Origin: Allodiplogaster sudhausi
Taxonomy: Eukaryota > Nematoda > Chromadorea > Rhabditida > Diplogasteridae
Direction: 5' to 3'
Length of the DNA stretch: 64,000 bases
Assembly (NCBI GenBank): GCA_945643635.1
Contig: CALZFC010000031.1
Span: 1,584,501 to 1,648,500, forward strand
The translations under genes and the position numbers were made by a program. Shown here piece by piece: positions 1 to 10,867 of the stretch. Under the pieces are notes generated by a model. That model was not told the origin of the DNA and made no database searches. It saw nothing but the letters and a program-made list of their open reading frames with translations. Position 1 is the stretch's first letter, and each line of letters opens with the position of its first letter.

Positions 1-32
<32 letters not shown>
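1..32. repeat. (GA)n microsatellite at window edge
   Basis: The window opens in an uninterrupted GA dinucleotide run that probably continues beyond the left edge. Many similar GA/CT tracts recur through the window. Confidence 0.95.
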
Positions 33-34
<2 letters not shown>

Positions 35-129
35 GAGAATGCTATCGGACTCTCCATTCTGTATGCATCTCCTTCGACACGTTTAATTTCAATCTCTATT
101 TATTTATTTCCCTACAATAATGCAATCTA

Positions 130-161
130 TTAAGAGAGCCTCTCTGTATGCCTCCAGTAGC
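130..161 (+). repeat. TTAA-bordered transposon end, first copy
   Basis: TTAA (130-133) is followed by GAGAGCCTCTCTGTATGCC and the next bases through CAGTAG. The same roughly 31 bases recur in the same orientation at 2437-2467, and the first 15 recur inverted at 10753-10767, again followed by TTAA. This looks like the terminal inverted repeat of a DNA transposon that targets TTAA (piggyBac-like target choice). It may be the outer left end of an element carrying the 1718-2344 gene. Confidence 0.6.
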
Positions 162-936
162 ACCATGTGTTGAAGCCCACAGAGGCGAGTATTAGTAAAG
201 GGAAGAATTATTTGGACCTCACTCCACATTACACTATGGCGCCAGTTTAAAAAAATGAAATTGATCAGCAGTGGATGCTGACAAATGGCTTCAGATTACT
301 TTGAATCTGATTCCTCGCGTAACTTTTTGTTATTATTCTTCATAAATTTGTCGTTAAATATTCGAATTGATATCCGTAGATGATTTGGAGCGTGTTTCTG
401 ACGAGAGCGAGTAGAATTAGACTGGATAAGAGCGCCGTGCTCATGTCGAATGATTTCGTCCTGTTGTTTGCAAATCTGAATGAGATTGACGTTTGAATGT
501 TCTTTCAAGTTATTTTACGATGAACATAGTTCGTGATGCGAAGTGTTGCATTGAATGTACTTTAACCATATCATTGAAGTCTCATTTGTCAGGTTCTTCG
601 CCTTCTTTTCGCCTTCTACGCTGTGAGAAGAGTTGCTGTCAGCTCGAGCTGGAGAAGCCAGTCGTCAGGTTGAGCGTGGTATGTGTTACTCATACCATTT
701 AGTTTAATTAAAATTTTGTTGTGCACAAAGACTAGATAGGAGTGCTACATCATTTTGAAGAAAACTTTATTGTAACCCTATGAATGGCTCAAGTTGAATT
801 TGGTCGTTGTGTTTCCAAATCTGAATGAAAATGGAATGCTTTAAAGTAAAAGTATGATTTGCATAGTTTGTGAGGAGCACTGTTCGATATGCAATGAATG
901 CACATTTCGTAATATGAGTTTCTTTTCATTTTGCAG

Positions 937-1422
937 AAGCTTCATTAGTCGATCGAGCAGTCGGTCGCCGAACACTGCGAAAGTGGGAAGAGGTGAGCAT
1001 CTATTATATAACTTGTTGCCAGTTTGTTATAATAACAATAACCTATTTTTTGTGAGCTACGGTTTTATTAATTCCTACATCATTTTGAAGAAAAGTTTGT
1101 TGTAAGCCACAAATGAAAGGCTTTTGTTCACTATTGCTGGTTTAGTCGTTTATCTACGCATTTCAAGTGTCGTGCACACTTCTATTTTAAAACGTCACGA
1201 CTCTTGTATTAAACTGTTTCTACAAGAGCCATATTTTCTTAGTTATAAGCCGCAAATGACTGGGTTTTTTGCCTATTCTTAATGTTTTCCTTAGAATTTT
1301 TTCAAGCGAATACGAGTTTCGTCATATTTGACAGGAACAACGTGTAGAGAGGGAAGCTGGAGAAGGGAGCGAATCGTCTGCTGGTGGAAGAATGAGCAGC
1401 CCGACCACCACGAGGAAGCAAG
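937..1422 (+). CDS. Possible two-exon fragment of a transposon or host gene
   Basis: Two short stretches have acceptable splice sites: 937-992 (TGCAG before, GTGAGC after) and 1335-1422 (GACAG before, GTGCGT after). Read in phase they give an acidic and Ser/Thr-rich segment (residues such as RTLRKWEE followed by EQRVEREAGEG). Joining to the acceptor at about 1694 gives a stop after a few residues. The region lies between two copies of a transposon end, so it may be part of that element. I recognise no domain. A similar, more diverged segment lies at about 590-680. This is a weak call resting only on splice signals and frame. Confidence 0.2.
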
Positions 1423-1717
1423 GTGCGTATTTCTTTACTTTTCAGCAATCGTTACCCCAGAACTCCAACATTTTCTTCTTTTTTTTCTCAAACTTGGCCC
1501 AGGGGTTATTTGGCACGGGGGAACAAGAATTTAACATTCATTTTTAAAAAAAGTTGCAGTACCTTTTGAGGAAATATATTTTTGGCTTAGATTGCGTTGT
1601 AAATCTCGCTGAGGGGGATATTTGGCACGAGGAAAAAATTTATAAAACATTTGGGGTTACATATTGGCTGTAATTTATTTAACTTTTTTTGCAGAAATCA
1701 CACTCTAATACATAAAC

Positions 1718-2344
1718 ATGAATCAGATTTATAGTTGGATCGGGCAGGGTTGTGGTTTGTGTGCTCATCACGAGCAAAGAAATGCAGCTCTTCTTAGACA
1801 TGTCGAGAGCCTGAATGCAACATTGGAATCCAAAGAGCGGGAAATTGAGAAACTAAACACAACAGTCTCGTCATTGAAGGGTAGATTAAAGAAAAAGATG
1901 GAACATCTGAGCACATTGGAGGGGAAACAATCAAGCCAAGGAACTGCTGGACGAATTTACAAGAAGGCACACGGTTCGTTGGGGTACCAGCAGGCCCAGG
2001 TCAGAGTCGCGCAGGCGTCTGCTAGCATCGCCGTGGCAATCACAGGCCAGGAGGGTGTAGCTCCAACAGCATCCGATGCAAACAGATTCTTTAGGCGGGT
2101 ATATCAGAATGTTGTGGGGAAGCCTGGGGCACCTGGGGGAATATCATGGACACACAACGAACAATTGTCATTTATGAAAGACCAGGGAATGACATGGAGA
2201 GAGATGGGCGCGGTGGCAACTTTGTTGAGGGAGAAGGGGATTTCGGTTGCCTCCATGAATGGGTTGCGTGCACTGGAGAAGAAAACCATTCAGGAGTTCA
2301 GTGAACTCTACGAAGTCGATCGTAATACTAATGTGAAAAAATGA
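1718..2344 (+). CDS. Unknown 208-residue coiled-coil protein, probably transposon-associated
   Basis: An uninterrupted 208-codon frame starts at ATG 1718, 14 bases after an in-frame stop just downstream of a TTTGCAG acceptor, so this exon may carry the true start. Residues about 10-16 hold a CxxC-type motif (GCGLCAHH). Residues 20-70 are a Leu/Glu/Lys heptad-like coiled coil (ESLNATLESKEREIEKLN). The middle is Ala/Gln/Val-rich, and the C-terminal 60 residues are mixed alpha-helical (SFMKDQGMTWREMGAVATLL). It lies between two direct copies of a TTAA-bordered transposon end, so it is probably an accessory or DNA-binding protein of that element rather than a host gene. There is no DDE transposase signature, and I do not recognise the family. 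Confidence 0.45.
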   Translation: MNQIYSWIGQGCGLCAHHEQRNAALLRHVESLNATLESKEREIEKLNTTVSSLKGRLKKKMEHLSTLEGKQSSQGTAGRIYKKAHGSLGYQQAQVRVAQASASIAVAITGQEGVAPTASDANRFFRRVYQNVVGKPGAPGGISWTHNEQLSFMKDQGMTWREMGAVATLLREKGISVASMNGLRALEKKTIQEFSELYEVDRNTNVKK

Positions 2345-3468
2345 GCATGTCATCACGAGAAATTACAAACAAGTCAAATTAACATATGATATTCAAAGAA
2401 GTATATTTTGCAAATACAATGAAGCACAGAAATGATTTAAGAGAGCCTCTCTGTATGCCTCCAGTAGGGCCTGCCCCAGATCCAGATGTTGGATTTCGAG
2501 TATGAAAACATAGTCAGGCATGGCACAGGGCCCCATTAGCAAGATTAAATGGTTAAAAATTTTTAAAAAAAAAAAATTTTGTGTGAACAGTTGAAAGTAT
2601 GTATATTTTATGAATAGACGTATCTCGCTTCAAACTCAATATTTCTCAATTTTCTTTTTTTTTATTGGCATCATCGTTGGATTATAAACAAAAACTGCCC
2701 AGATGGTTCAGTCAACTTTTTCATTTTCACATCGAAAAATTACTTTTAATATTTGAATTTGACGGTTAAGTACCTTATACTCATTTGTGTGTGGGTGTTA
2801 TATCTCAAAATGTAGAGCATTAAAAACTGTATAACATACCTTCTTTTCGTTTAGCCTGGATGTCTCCCAAGCTGTCAAAAATAGCCTCAAATTGGCGTTC
2901 CTCGGATCTGTGGGATTCAAGGAATGCGTGAAAAAGAAGTTAAATTCTTCTTGTAACATAAAATGAATCATTTCATTCGATTCAGCTTGTTCCTTTTCAT
3001 AAAATCTAATTACAAAAATTTCATAAAAATATCAATTTCCATGAAAATAACGCATTTTTCAATTTTTCTGCAATTGTCAGAAAATGACTTAAAACTATTC
3101 AAAGCGCTGTATTTTCAATGTTTTCAGCAAGAACAGAATGCGGATAATACTGTTCAGTACGCGACAAAATTCTCTACATCAGTTATCCATTACATCTGGA
3201 TAGGGCGTCCCCACCAATGACAGTATCGATTTTCCTATGGCGGTCGCATCAAAACTGACAGATCCGCATTTTCCAACTTTTCGTGCAATCTTAATGTTTC
3301 GTACTCATCCTGTCATGTAGATGGGAATATATCACGTACACACACCCCCGGTGGAGCTCAGTGCCGAAGATTCTCCGCGCCGCCGCGTCTTCTCTTCGCG
3401 CTTCGAGTTCACCAGCTAGCCTGGTAGAGCTCAGCGTCGAAGTCTACTCTCCGGCCGCCGAGAAGTAA

Positions 3469-3690
3469 CCAGCGCCGCCCGGTTGTGGCCTGCGCCTGGT
3501 GAAAGCTCACTCCGCGCCTTCGAGAAGTAACCAGCGCCGCCCGGTTGTGGCCTGCGTCTGGTGAAACTCTGCGCCTTCGAGAAGTACCCAGCGCCGCCCG
3601 GTTGTGGCCTGCGCCTGGTGAAAGCTCGTTTCCGCGCTTTCGAGAAGTACCCAGCGCCCCCGGTGGTGGCTTGCGTCTGGTGAAACTCAG
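3469..3690 (+). repeat. Tandem repeats of about 60 bp in retrotransposon leader
   Basis: Four imperfect copies of a GC-rich unit of about 60 bp, each containing CCAGCGCC..GGTTGTGGCCTGCG and GGTGAAA, lie between the 5' end and gag. Long frames on the minus strand here (Arg/Ala/Gly-rich repeats) are by-products of the repeat. In some retroelements such repeats are found in the leader; no function is shown here. Confidence 0.85.
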
Positions 3691-4014
3691 CGCCGTCGTC
3701 TTGTGAGCAGCCCCTCTGTTGCAAGTGTGATCGACTGCAACCTTGTACTGGTCCGACTTCCGAAGGCCAGTTGGGTCCAAGCGTGAGGGCCCTTCGTGGT
3801 TGCGGTTGTCGGAATCAGTCAAGCCACTGTAGTAGGTCCCTCGATCCTAGCCTAGCTAGCGGAGGAAGAAAGACCTTTGCCGAGTTAAGCTCCGCGAAGG
3901 CCACGTTGTAAGACCCCTGACTAACTGAGAGTTCTTCTTGGTTAGTAGGTGCGGGCCTCGTGACCTGAAGGCACCCGGGTTTTTCCCTAGCCAAGCTAGG
4001 TGTACGAGGAAATC

Positions 4015-4953
4015 ATGACGAATCCGACGAACTCAACCGCAACAACGCCGGTCGCAGCGCCGGCTGAACCAGCCCGAGTGGTCGTGAGCGCTGCGAGGTC
4101 CCACTCGGTGAATCCGTTCGTTCCCGGACACAGTTTCCGCGTGTGGCAGCGCCTGTTCGAAGGCAGCATGCGAATCCGAGAAATCACCGATGACGACATG
4201 AAGAAGTACTACTTTCTGCAAGAAGTCGGTGAGACCTCCTACACAGCCATGGAGAATCTGGCTCAAGGTCGCTTTCTCGAGGACCACACCTACGCGGACC
4301 TGACAGCATACATTGAGAGGCTCTACCAGCCGAAGACCCTTGTGCTCTCAGAGCGAGTCGCATTGATGCGTTCGACACAGCCTGACGCCATGAGCATCCG
4401 AGAATTCGCGCTCGAGCTCGAGAAGAAGGCACGCACATGCGACTTCGCCAACGTCAAAGATCCCAACGACATGATGCTGTGCATGGCATTTGTTGGTGGA
4501 ATCCGATCTGACGAAATCCGGAAACGACTGGTGGAGCTGTCAGACGCCAACTTCGCAAAGTTGGTTGAAACAGCTACGGCGATTGAGACGGTCGGATCGA
4601 ATTTGGAACAAGTGAAGACATCATCGCTCCCACACGGCACGCTTGCCGGAAGCACTGTGCATCGCGCTCACGTGCAAACCAGGAGACCAACGCACAGCTC
4701 TGGAGAGATGCAGCAGAAGCCGAGCCGGTTCGCTGGGAAGTGCCACTATTGCTCACAGCCAGGTCACCTCATGAGGGACTGGACTGCAAGAAGAAGAAGG
4801 CTGAGCAGGCCCCCCGCAACCACAAGAAGGCTCCGCGCGCTCCGCAGCGAAGGACAAACTGGGTTGACCAGGAAACCGGTGACATGCAAGATGAATACCC
4901 GGTGGGCCGAATCGAGTTCGCCCGTCCCCAGGTCGAAACGCCCGAGATGCTGA
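4015..4953 (+). pseudogene. Retrotransposon gag (capsid/nucleocapsid), frameshifted
   Basis: An in-frame start at 4000 or the better-placed ATG at 4015 opens a gag-like protein. It has an N-terminal Pro/Ala-rich stretch, a helical retrotransposon capsid region (HSFRVWQRLFEGSMRIREI; EREITD-type acidic helices), and a zinc knuckle near 4742 (CHYCSQPGHLMRD). The last cysteine of the CX2CX4HX4C knuckle is displaced because GACTG is tandemly duplicated at about 4771-4780, throwing the frame off. Downstream of that point the pol-linked reading continues in another frame. This is gag of a mobile element, not a host gene. Confidence 0.85.
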
Positions 4954-4965
4954 ACGTCGAGCTAA

Positions 4966-6105
4966 ATGGATTCCCGGTCCAGATGGAGCACGAGCGCTGC
5001 AATCTCCATCATCGATGAGCACATGTGGCGTACCCTGGGCTCACCTGCACTGGAGAGGACGACCTACCACGGTCGCGCCTACAATGGCTCAGAGATCCGC
5101 ATGAAGGGCCGAAGCCGTCTCACGGTGAAGTGGTCTGGCCGATCTGCGCAAGTCTGGATGCACGTGATTCCCGGAAAAGGGCCAGCACTCTGCGGCAGAG
5201 ACATGATCCGTGCTCTCGGAATGAGCATGGGACCATTCTTCGCGGTGAAGCATGTTGAGCAAGAGCTGAAACCGCTGGCGGACAAGATTGCGAAGATTCT
5301 GCAAGAGAATCAGGAGCTTTTCGAGCCTGGCCTGGGACACTGCACTGTGAAGAAGGCAGTCCTGAAGTTCCGTGATGGACACCCAGAGCCACGCCTGTTC
5401 CGCGCCCGCCCAGTGCCCTACGCCCTGAAGCCGAAGGTGGACGAAGCGATTGATCGAATGGTGAAAGAAGGCATTCTGAAACCTGTTGAGCACCCCGAGT
5501 GGGGCACGCCGCTGGTTGTCGTTCCGAAACCAGGCGGGAGGATTCGACTCTGTGGAGACCTCAAAGTCACGATCAATCCTCTGCTCGATGTCAACCAATA
5601 CCCTCTGCCGAAGCCTGACGACCTGTTTCACATGCTGAACGGCGGTCAGAAGTTCTCAAAGATGGATCTGCGAGACGCGTACATGCAGATTGAGATGGAG
5701 GAAGCGTCGAAGAAGTATCTCACGCTGTCCACGCAGAAGGGTCATTTCCAGTTCGAGAGGATGCCGTTCGGTATCGCCTCTGCACCCGCCATCTTCCAGC
5801 GGACCATGGAGGAAGTGTTGGCCGGCTTGCCAGGTGTGATGGTCTACCTCGATGACATTGTGGTCACCGCTCCCAATGACGAGGAACACCTGCGAAGCCT
5901 GAAGAAGGTGCTGGAGAGGCTGAGGAAGGCTGGATTCCGCTTGAAGCGCGAGAAATGCCAGTTCCTGATGCGCCGAATCGACTTCCTCGGACATATGGTT
6001 GACCAAGAAGGCATCAGGCCGTCCCCCGACAAGATAAAGGCGATGCAAGAAATGCCAGCGCCCAAGTGCCTGAAGCATGTCGAGTCTTTCCTGGGCATGG
6101 TGTAG
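4966..6105 (+). pseudogene. Retrotransposon pol part 1: protease remnant and reverse transcriptase
   Basis: The frame begins just after the expected aspartic protease active site. The segment AAISIIDEHMW is protease-like, but the D-[ST]-G triad upstream is missing because of a small deletion/frameshift near 4990. The reverse transcriptase follows: primer-side motif LCGDLKVTINP, catalytic MDLRDAYMQIEM, MPFGIASAPAIFQ, and the metal-binding YLDDI at about 5850. The frame ends at a TAG (6103-6105) at the thumb/RNase H junction, where related elements read through. The call as Ty3/gypsy RT is certain; activity is excluded by the breaks. Confidence 0.92.
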
Positions 6106-7560
6106 TACTACGCCAAGTTCGTGCCTAGACTGTCAGATCTCGCCCTGCCCTTGAACGCCCTGAGGAAGAAAGACGTCGAGTTCGCCTGGAGGGATGAGCA
6201 TGAGAAAGCATTCCGACTTATCAAGCAGAGGCTGATCAGCGCCGACGTACTGATCCACTACGATCCCGATGTACCGGTCATACTCGCGACGGATGCCTCC
6301 GAGTATGGACTGGGGGCAGTGATCTACCACGCCTGTACGGATGGCGTCGAGAGAGTCATTGCATTCGCTTCCTGGACGCTCACCAAGGAAGAGCGAAACT
6401 ACGCCCAGATTGAGAAGGAAGCATTGGGTATCGTCTTCGGAGTGGAGAAGTTCAGCCAGTTCCTGTATGGGAGGAAGTTCACGCTGTTGACCGACCACAA
6501 GCCACTCGTGTTGATTCTTGGCCCGAAGCACGAGCTTCCGGTGATTGCCATGAAGAGACTTCACCGATGGGAACTCCGTCTGAGAGCGTATTCCTTCGAT
6601 GTTGAGTACCGGTCCACATCTGACTTCGGAAACGCTGATGGCTTGTCGCGACTCCCATTGTCCACGGAGATGCCGTCGAAGAAAACGGTCCGTGAGGAAG
6701 CAGAGGTCCAGCTCTGGGCTGTTGAGCACTACTTCGAAAAGTGTGCGGTCAGTCTGCCAAGCATGCGTGAAGAGACTGACAAGGACCCTGCGCTGACGAA
6801 AGTCCGTGAATGGCTGAAGAGTGGATTTCCTCGTGAACTGGAGTATCCGCTGCTGAAACAGTATGTCGCCGTCAAAGATGAATTGTCTGAAGAAGCCGGA
6901 ATCGTCCTGAGGAAGGATCGAATCGTGATTCCGCAGACACTGGAGAAAGCCGTGCTCCAAAAGTTGCATGAAACGCACTTCGGAATGGCACGCATGAAGG
7001 CAATCGCTCGTCAGAAGGTGTGGTTCCCCTTCATGGATGACAAGATTGAGGCCGTCGCTAGAGCTTGCGATCTCTGCGCCCGTCTTAGGAACACCCTCAC
7101 GAGAACGCCGCTCCACAGCTGGGAAGAGCCAGAACGCGCTTGGCAGCGCCTTCACATTGACTTTTGCGGACCGTTTCACGGATCCATGTGGCTCATCGCC
7201 GTGGATGCAAAGTCTAAGTGGCCAGAAGCTGTGCGAATGGGCAGTACGACTGCCGCTGCAACCGTGTGCCGTCTGCAAGAGTTGTTCGCAACCCACGGTT
7301 TGCCTGAGCAGATTGTCTCTGACAACGGACCGCAGCTTGCGTCGCGAGAGTTCTCTGAGTTCTGTGAACAGAACAACATCCAGCACATCCTTACATCCCC
7401 GTACCACCCGAACTCGAATGGTGAAGCGGAGAGGTTCGTCCAGACGTTCAAGACGCACGTAGAAAAGAGTACCCGCTCGGGTCTGCCCTTGCGTGAGGCA
7501 GTGAGCCGTGTGCTCCTCAACTACCGGACAACCCCGCATCCTGCCACGGGCATGAGTCCC
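6106..7560 (+). pseudogene. Retrotransposon pol part 2: RNase H and integrase
   Basis: Directly after the TAG, in the same frame, comes the RNase H domain (ATDASEYGLGAV, with later E and D residues in IEKEALGIVFGVEKF and LLTDHKPL). The integrase follows: a zinc-binding HHCC region (HETHFGM...CDLCA at about 6970-7080) and the DDE core with LHIDFCGPF, SDNGPQLAS and the glutamate in HPNSNGEAERFVQTF. A small deletion near 7555-7565 shifts the frame just before the end of the core. Confidence 0.9.
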
Positions 7561-7564
7561 CCTG

Positions 7565-8371
7565 ATGGGCAGACAATTGCGCATGTCATTGGATCTGTTG
7601 CCCGGAAGAATTGGTCAATCACCAAACCAGCAAGAGGTTTCCCGGAAGTACAAGCAGAACATGACTCGCAACTATGACAAGAAGTCTAAGGCTCGGACGT
7701 TCGAGGTGGGAGAGGAAGTCTACATTATGAACTTCACGGGTGGCGACGATAAGTGGATTCCTGGAATTGTCACTGAAGTGATCGGAGAGAACACATACCA
7801 AGTGCATTACGGTCGTGGTTCGCGCAAATGCCATTCTGACCAGATGAAGAAGAAATTCAAGATTACCTGGGAGGAACTCGCAGCGATTTCCCACCGAAGT
7901 GTGAATTCGGGGAGGGGAGCGAGTACGACAATTCCCCAGAAGCAGCCGCAAGCCACGAACACGAACCGTCGTCAGACTATGGCATTTCCTCGCCCTGCTG
8001 CACCCGTTCAACCGAGATGGAGTTTGGCTCCGACCAGACAGAAGGTGAATGGACCGAGGCCGGCAACGAGCGTGGTGCCTCGGAAGAATCCGATCAAGAA
8101 AGCTTCGCCGCCTTCGCCTCCCACTGTCCGTGTCAGCCAACGGGCGAACAAAGGTGTTCCGCCAGAACGGTACAGAAATGTGCGATACACAGCAACCACC
8201 GACTCTTCTCAAGGCCCCTTCCGAGGAATGGATGTGAGCGTGCCATTGGAGAAGAAGAAACGGTCTCGAAAGTCACGTTGCGAGATGATTCCGAAATCAG
8301 CCAGCGCCCACGCCAAGGATCGCCGCGCCGCTGATATGCCTCGCACACGTGGCTGGCTGACGACCCTCTGA
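7565..8371 (+). pseudogene. Retrotransposon pol part 3: integrase C-terminal region and tail
   Basis: After the shift the reading continues with MGRQLRMSLDLLPG, the usual start of the integrase C-terminal region. A GPY/F-like small barrel follows (FEVGEEVYIMNF...WIPGIVTEVIGENTYQVHY), then a basic Pro/Ser-rich tail with RVSQRANKGVPPERY, and a stop at 8369-8371. The tail resembles the basic linkers of metazoan gypsy-type polyproteins. No envelope gene follows. Confidence 0.85.
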
Positions 8372-8417
8372 AGAGGATGAGGCTATGTTCCAGTTGCCAA
8401 TGTGTATTCGCCGTTTT

Positions 8418-8667
8418 CAAGACTATTGCTGCTCTATGAAGGGAGACGTAGAGAAGTGTTTTCTCGAACTTCCTCCTTGTGTGTACAAGGTTTCTTTTGT
8501 GTTTGTGTCCAGAGACGTAGGCTATGCCGAACTCTGATGATTGTCAAGGAGACGTAGAGGCATTGCCTTGAACTCCTTCCTCGTTGTTCTTATGCCGAGG
8601 TTGTCTGTGCAGAGACGTAGACCTTGGGTCGAACTCTGCGCCGTGAGGATGTTGTACTTCGGGGAGG
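8418..8667 (+). repeat. GAGACGTAG-punctuated repeats before the 3' LTR
   Basis: Between the pol stop and the 3' LTR, the motif GAGACGTAG recurs four times (near 8439, 8512, 8551 and 8611), each followed by a similar segment of CG-AACT-CC type, giving loose repeats of 40-70 bp. This is part of the retrotransposon 3' untranslated region. Confidence 0.6.
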
Positions 8668-8870
8668 TGTCATGTAGATGGGAATATATCACGTACAAGA
8701 ATTATCATCCCCCTTTGTCCTTGACTTGCCCCCGTGACCTTTATGAAAGTACACCATCCCTCACCATATAAAAGGAGCCCCTGGCACCTTGATAAACACT
8801 TCTCTTCACCGTCTACACTTGTGTTCCTGAGTTCCCGCATTCCAGCGTTACCTAGCAAGTAACGTAACTC
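8668..8870 (+). repeat. 3' long terminal repeat with TATA box
   Basis: The LTR starts TGTCATGTAG right after a purine tract and ends against the CATCC target duplication, for about 203 bases. It contains TATAAAAGG at 8767-8775. Only its first 30 bases are repeated at the 5' end of the element (3311-3340). Past 3340 the 5' side does not match, so the 5' LTR is rearranged or replaced. Confidence 0.75.
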
Positions 8871-10867
8871 ATCCAATACATCATTCTGCTCCACGAAGCA
8901 CACTAAGGTCAGAATCGATGTTTGTTTTGCAGATTTCCAATGGTAAAAGCCCTCAAAAGGGTTTGGACCTGCGGCCCATGACATTCGACGTGCACAACCA
9001 ATTCGCGAAAATGACATAAAAAAATTCATTTCTGGAAAATGTCAAAACCAATCTTAAAGGTTGACCTATCAACTGATAGCTATTTTTCCGCTCTATTGAA
9101 ATAAATATATCCGCCAAAAAGTGTAAATTGGCAGCAAGGCCAAATAAGTGGCCAAAATATTTGAACCCAAAAAAGTAGATCAAACAATCTATACATCATA
9201 ACGTGATGTATGGGATAGTTGTTCGTTTTCGCGAAAGCTATCGAATGGCATATAACATGTGGCGATAAGTTCAATCCGCGAGCAATAACTGCCGCGGTAA
9301 GGTATCACCGACAAATTGACTTCCCAAAGGAGAATTAGTAAGACATTAGTAAGATATTATTTATCAGGCACTATTTGATATTCGGCTGGAGTACCGAAAA
9401 AGTGCCCTGAACTCCTTTGGGAAGTCAATTTGTTGGTGATACCTTACCGCGGCAGTTATTGCTCGCGGATTGAACTTATCGCCACATGTTATATGCCATT
9501 CGATAGCTTTCGCGAAAACGAACAACTATCCCATACATCACGTTATGATTTATAGATTGTTTGATCTACTTTTTTGGGTTCGAATATTTTGGCCACTTAT
9601 TTGGCCTTGCTGCCAATTTACACTTTTTGGCGGATATATTTATTTCAATAGAGCGCAAAAATAGCTATCAGTTGATAGGTCAACCTTTAAGATTGGTTTT
9701 GGCATTTTCCAGAAATGAATTTTTTTTATGTCATTTTCGCCAATTGGTTGTGCACGTCGAATGTCATGGGTCGCAGGTTAAAATCCGCGCGCGTGCAAAC
9801 CCTTTTGCGGGCTTTTACCACGGGAAATCTGCAAAACAAACATCGATTCTGACCTTAGTGTGCTTCGTGGAGCAGAATGATGTATTGGATGAGTACGAAA
9901 CATTAAGATTGCACGAAAAGTTGGAAAATGCGGATCTGTCAGTTTTGATGCGACCGCCATAGGAAAATCGATACTGTCATTGGTGGGGACGCCCTATCCA
10001 GATGTAATGGATGTCTGATGTAGAGAATTTTGTCGCGTACTGAACAGTATTATCCGCATTCTGTTCTCGCTGAAAACATTGAAAATACAGCGCTTTGAAT
10101 AGTTTTAGGTCATTTTCTGACAATTGCAGAAAAATTGAAAAATGCGTTATTTTCATGGAAATTGATATTTTTATGAAATTTTTGTAAGGAGATTTTATGA
10201 AAAGGAACAAGCTGAATCGAATGAAATGATTCATTTTATGTTACAAGAAGGATTTAACTTCTTTTTCACGCATTCCTTGAATCCCACAGATCCGAAGTAC
10301 GCCAATTTGAGGCTATTTTTGACAGCTTGGGAGACATCCAGGCTAAACGAAAAGAAGGTATGTTATACAGTTTTTAATGCTCTACATTTTGAGATATAAC
10401 ACCCACACACAAATGAGTATAAGGTACTTAACCGTCAAATTCAAATATTAAAAGTAATTTTTCGATGTGAAAATGAAAAAGTTGACTGAAACATCTGGGC
10501 AGTTTTTGTTTAGAATCCAACGATGATGCCAATAAAAAAAAGAAAATTGAGAAATATTGATGTTAAAGAAAGTTACGTGCACTTAAACTTTTCCCCTACT
10601 TTTGCATGCCCAATCAAGGAAAAAAATTTTATGACAAAATTGACCTTCTAATTTTCTTCATAGTGCGCATAGGTACCCCTGATTAAATTTTGGATGGCCA
10701 AATCAAAAATTTTTACCCCGGGGCAGGCCCCCATGGAGGGCTGCTTGATCCTTACAGAGAGGCTCTCTTAAATTAACCGCAGACACTGGAATTCTTGCCA
10801 CGGATTCTGAAAAGAACTATCAAGGAACATGCATCAATAAATTTACTGACACGACATTGCTGATGCA

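Larger units (their letters stand above)
3311..8870 (+). mobile_element. Degenerate Ty3/gypsy LTR retrotransposon inserted in the foldback arm
   Basis: An LTR retrotransposon of about 5.56 kb carries gag, protease remnant, reverse transcriptase, RNase H and integrase in the Ty3/gypsy order. The empty site can be read from the opposite arm of the host foldback, which shows the insertion interrupted CTCATCC; CATCC flanks both sides (3306-3310 and 8871-8875) as a 5-bp target duplication. A purine run (CGGGGAGG) precedes the 3' LTR at 8668. The element is decayed: there is a 5-bp tandem duplication near 4770 in the zinc-knuckle region, a small loss near 4990 that removes the protease active site, a TAG at 6103 and a frameshift near 7560. 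Codon use is GC-richer than the flanking AT-rich DNA. Confidence 0.9.
2441..10767. mobile_element. Long foldback (snap-back) DNA transposon, TTAA-flanked, split by a retrotransposon
   Basis: TTAA plus GAGAGCCTCTCTGTA at 2437-2455 is mirrored by TACAGAGAGGCTCTC plus TTAA at 10753-10771. After removing the nested retrotransposon (3311-8870), the left arm (2441-3310 plus 8876-9332, about 1.33 kb) pairs with the right arm (9412-10767, about 1.36 kb) around a loop of about 79 bases (9333-9411). The arms diverge only in the subterminal 150-200 bases. Matching frames appear inverted in the two arms (2963-3220 against 9977-10234, and 9080-9274 against 9470-9664), but these are AT-rich non-genes. No transposase is encoded, so this is a non-autonomous element mobilised in trans, with TTAA target choice like piggyBac. 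Confidence 0.85.

Noticed and set aside
2963..3220. 85-residue frame recurring inverted at 9977-10234
   Set aside because: The recurrence is explained by the foldback arms. The sequence is AT-rich and Phe/Ile/Lys-biased, with no conserved features.
3409..3822. Minus-strand frames of 97-137 residues, Arg/Ala/Gly repeat protein
   Set aside because: They are translations of the 60-bp tandem repeats in the retrotransposon leader; no independent coding evidence.
6133..7584. 483-residue minus-strand frame
   Set aside because: It is the shadow of the integrase/RNase H coding strand in GC-rich sequence; no similarity to a real protein is evident.
9080..9664. Pair of identical 64-residue frames in inverted orientation
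   Set aside because: They are the two sides of the foldback stem, not duplicated genes.
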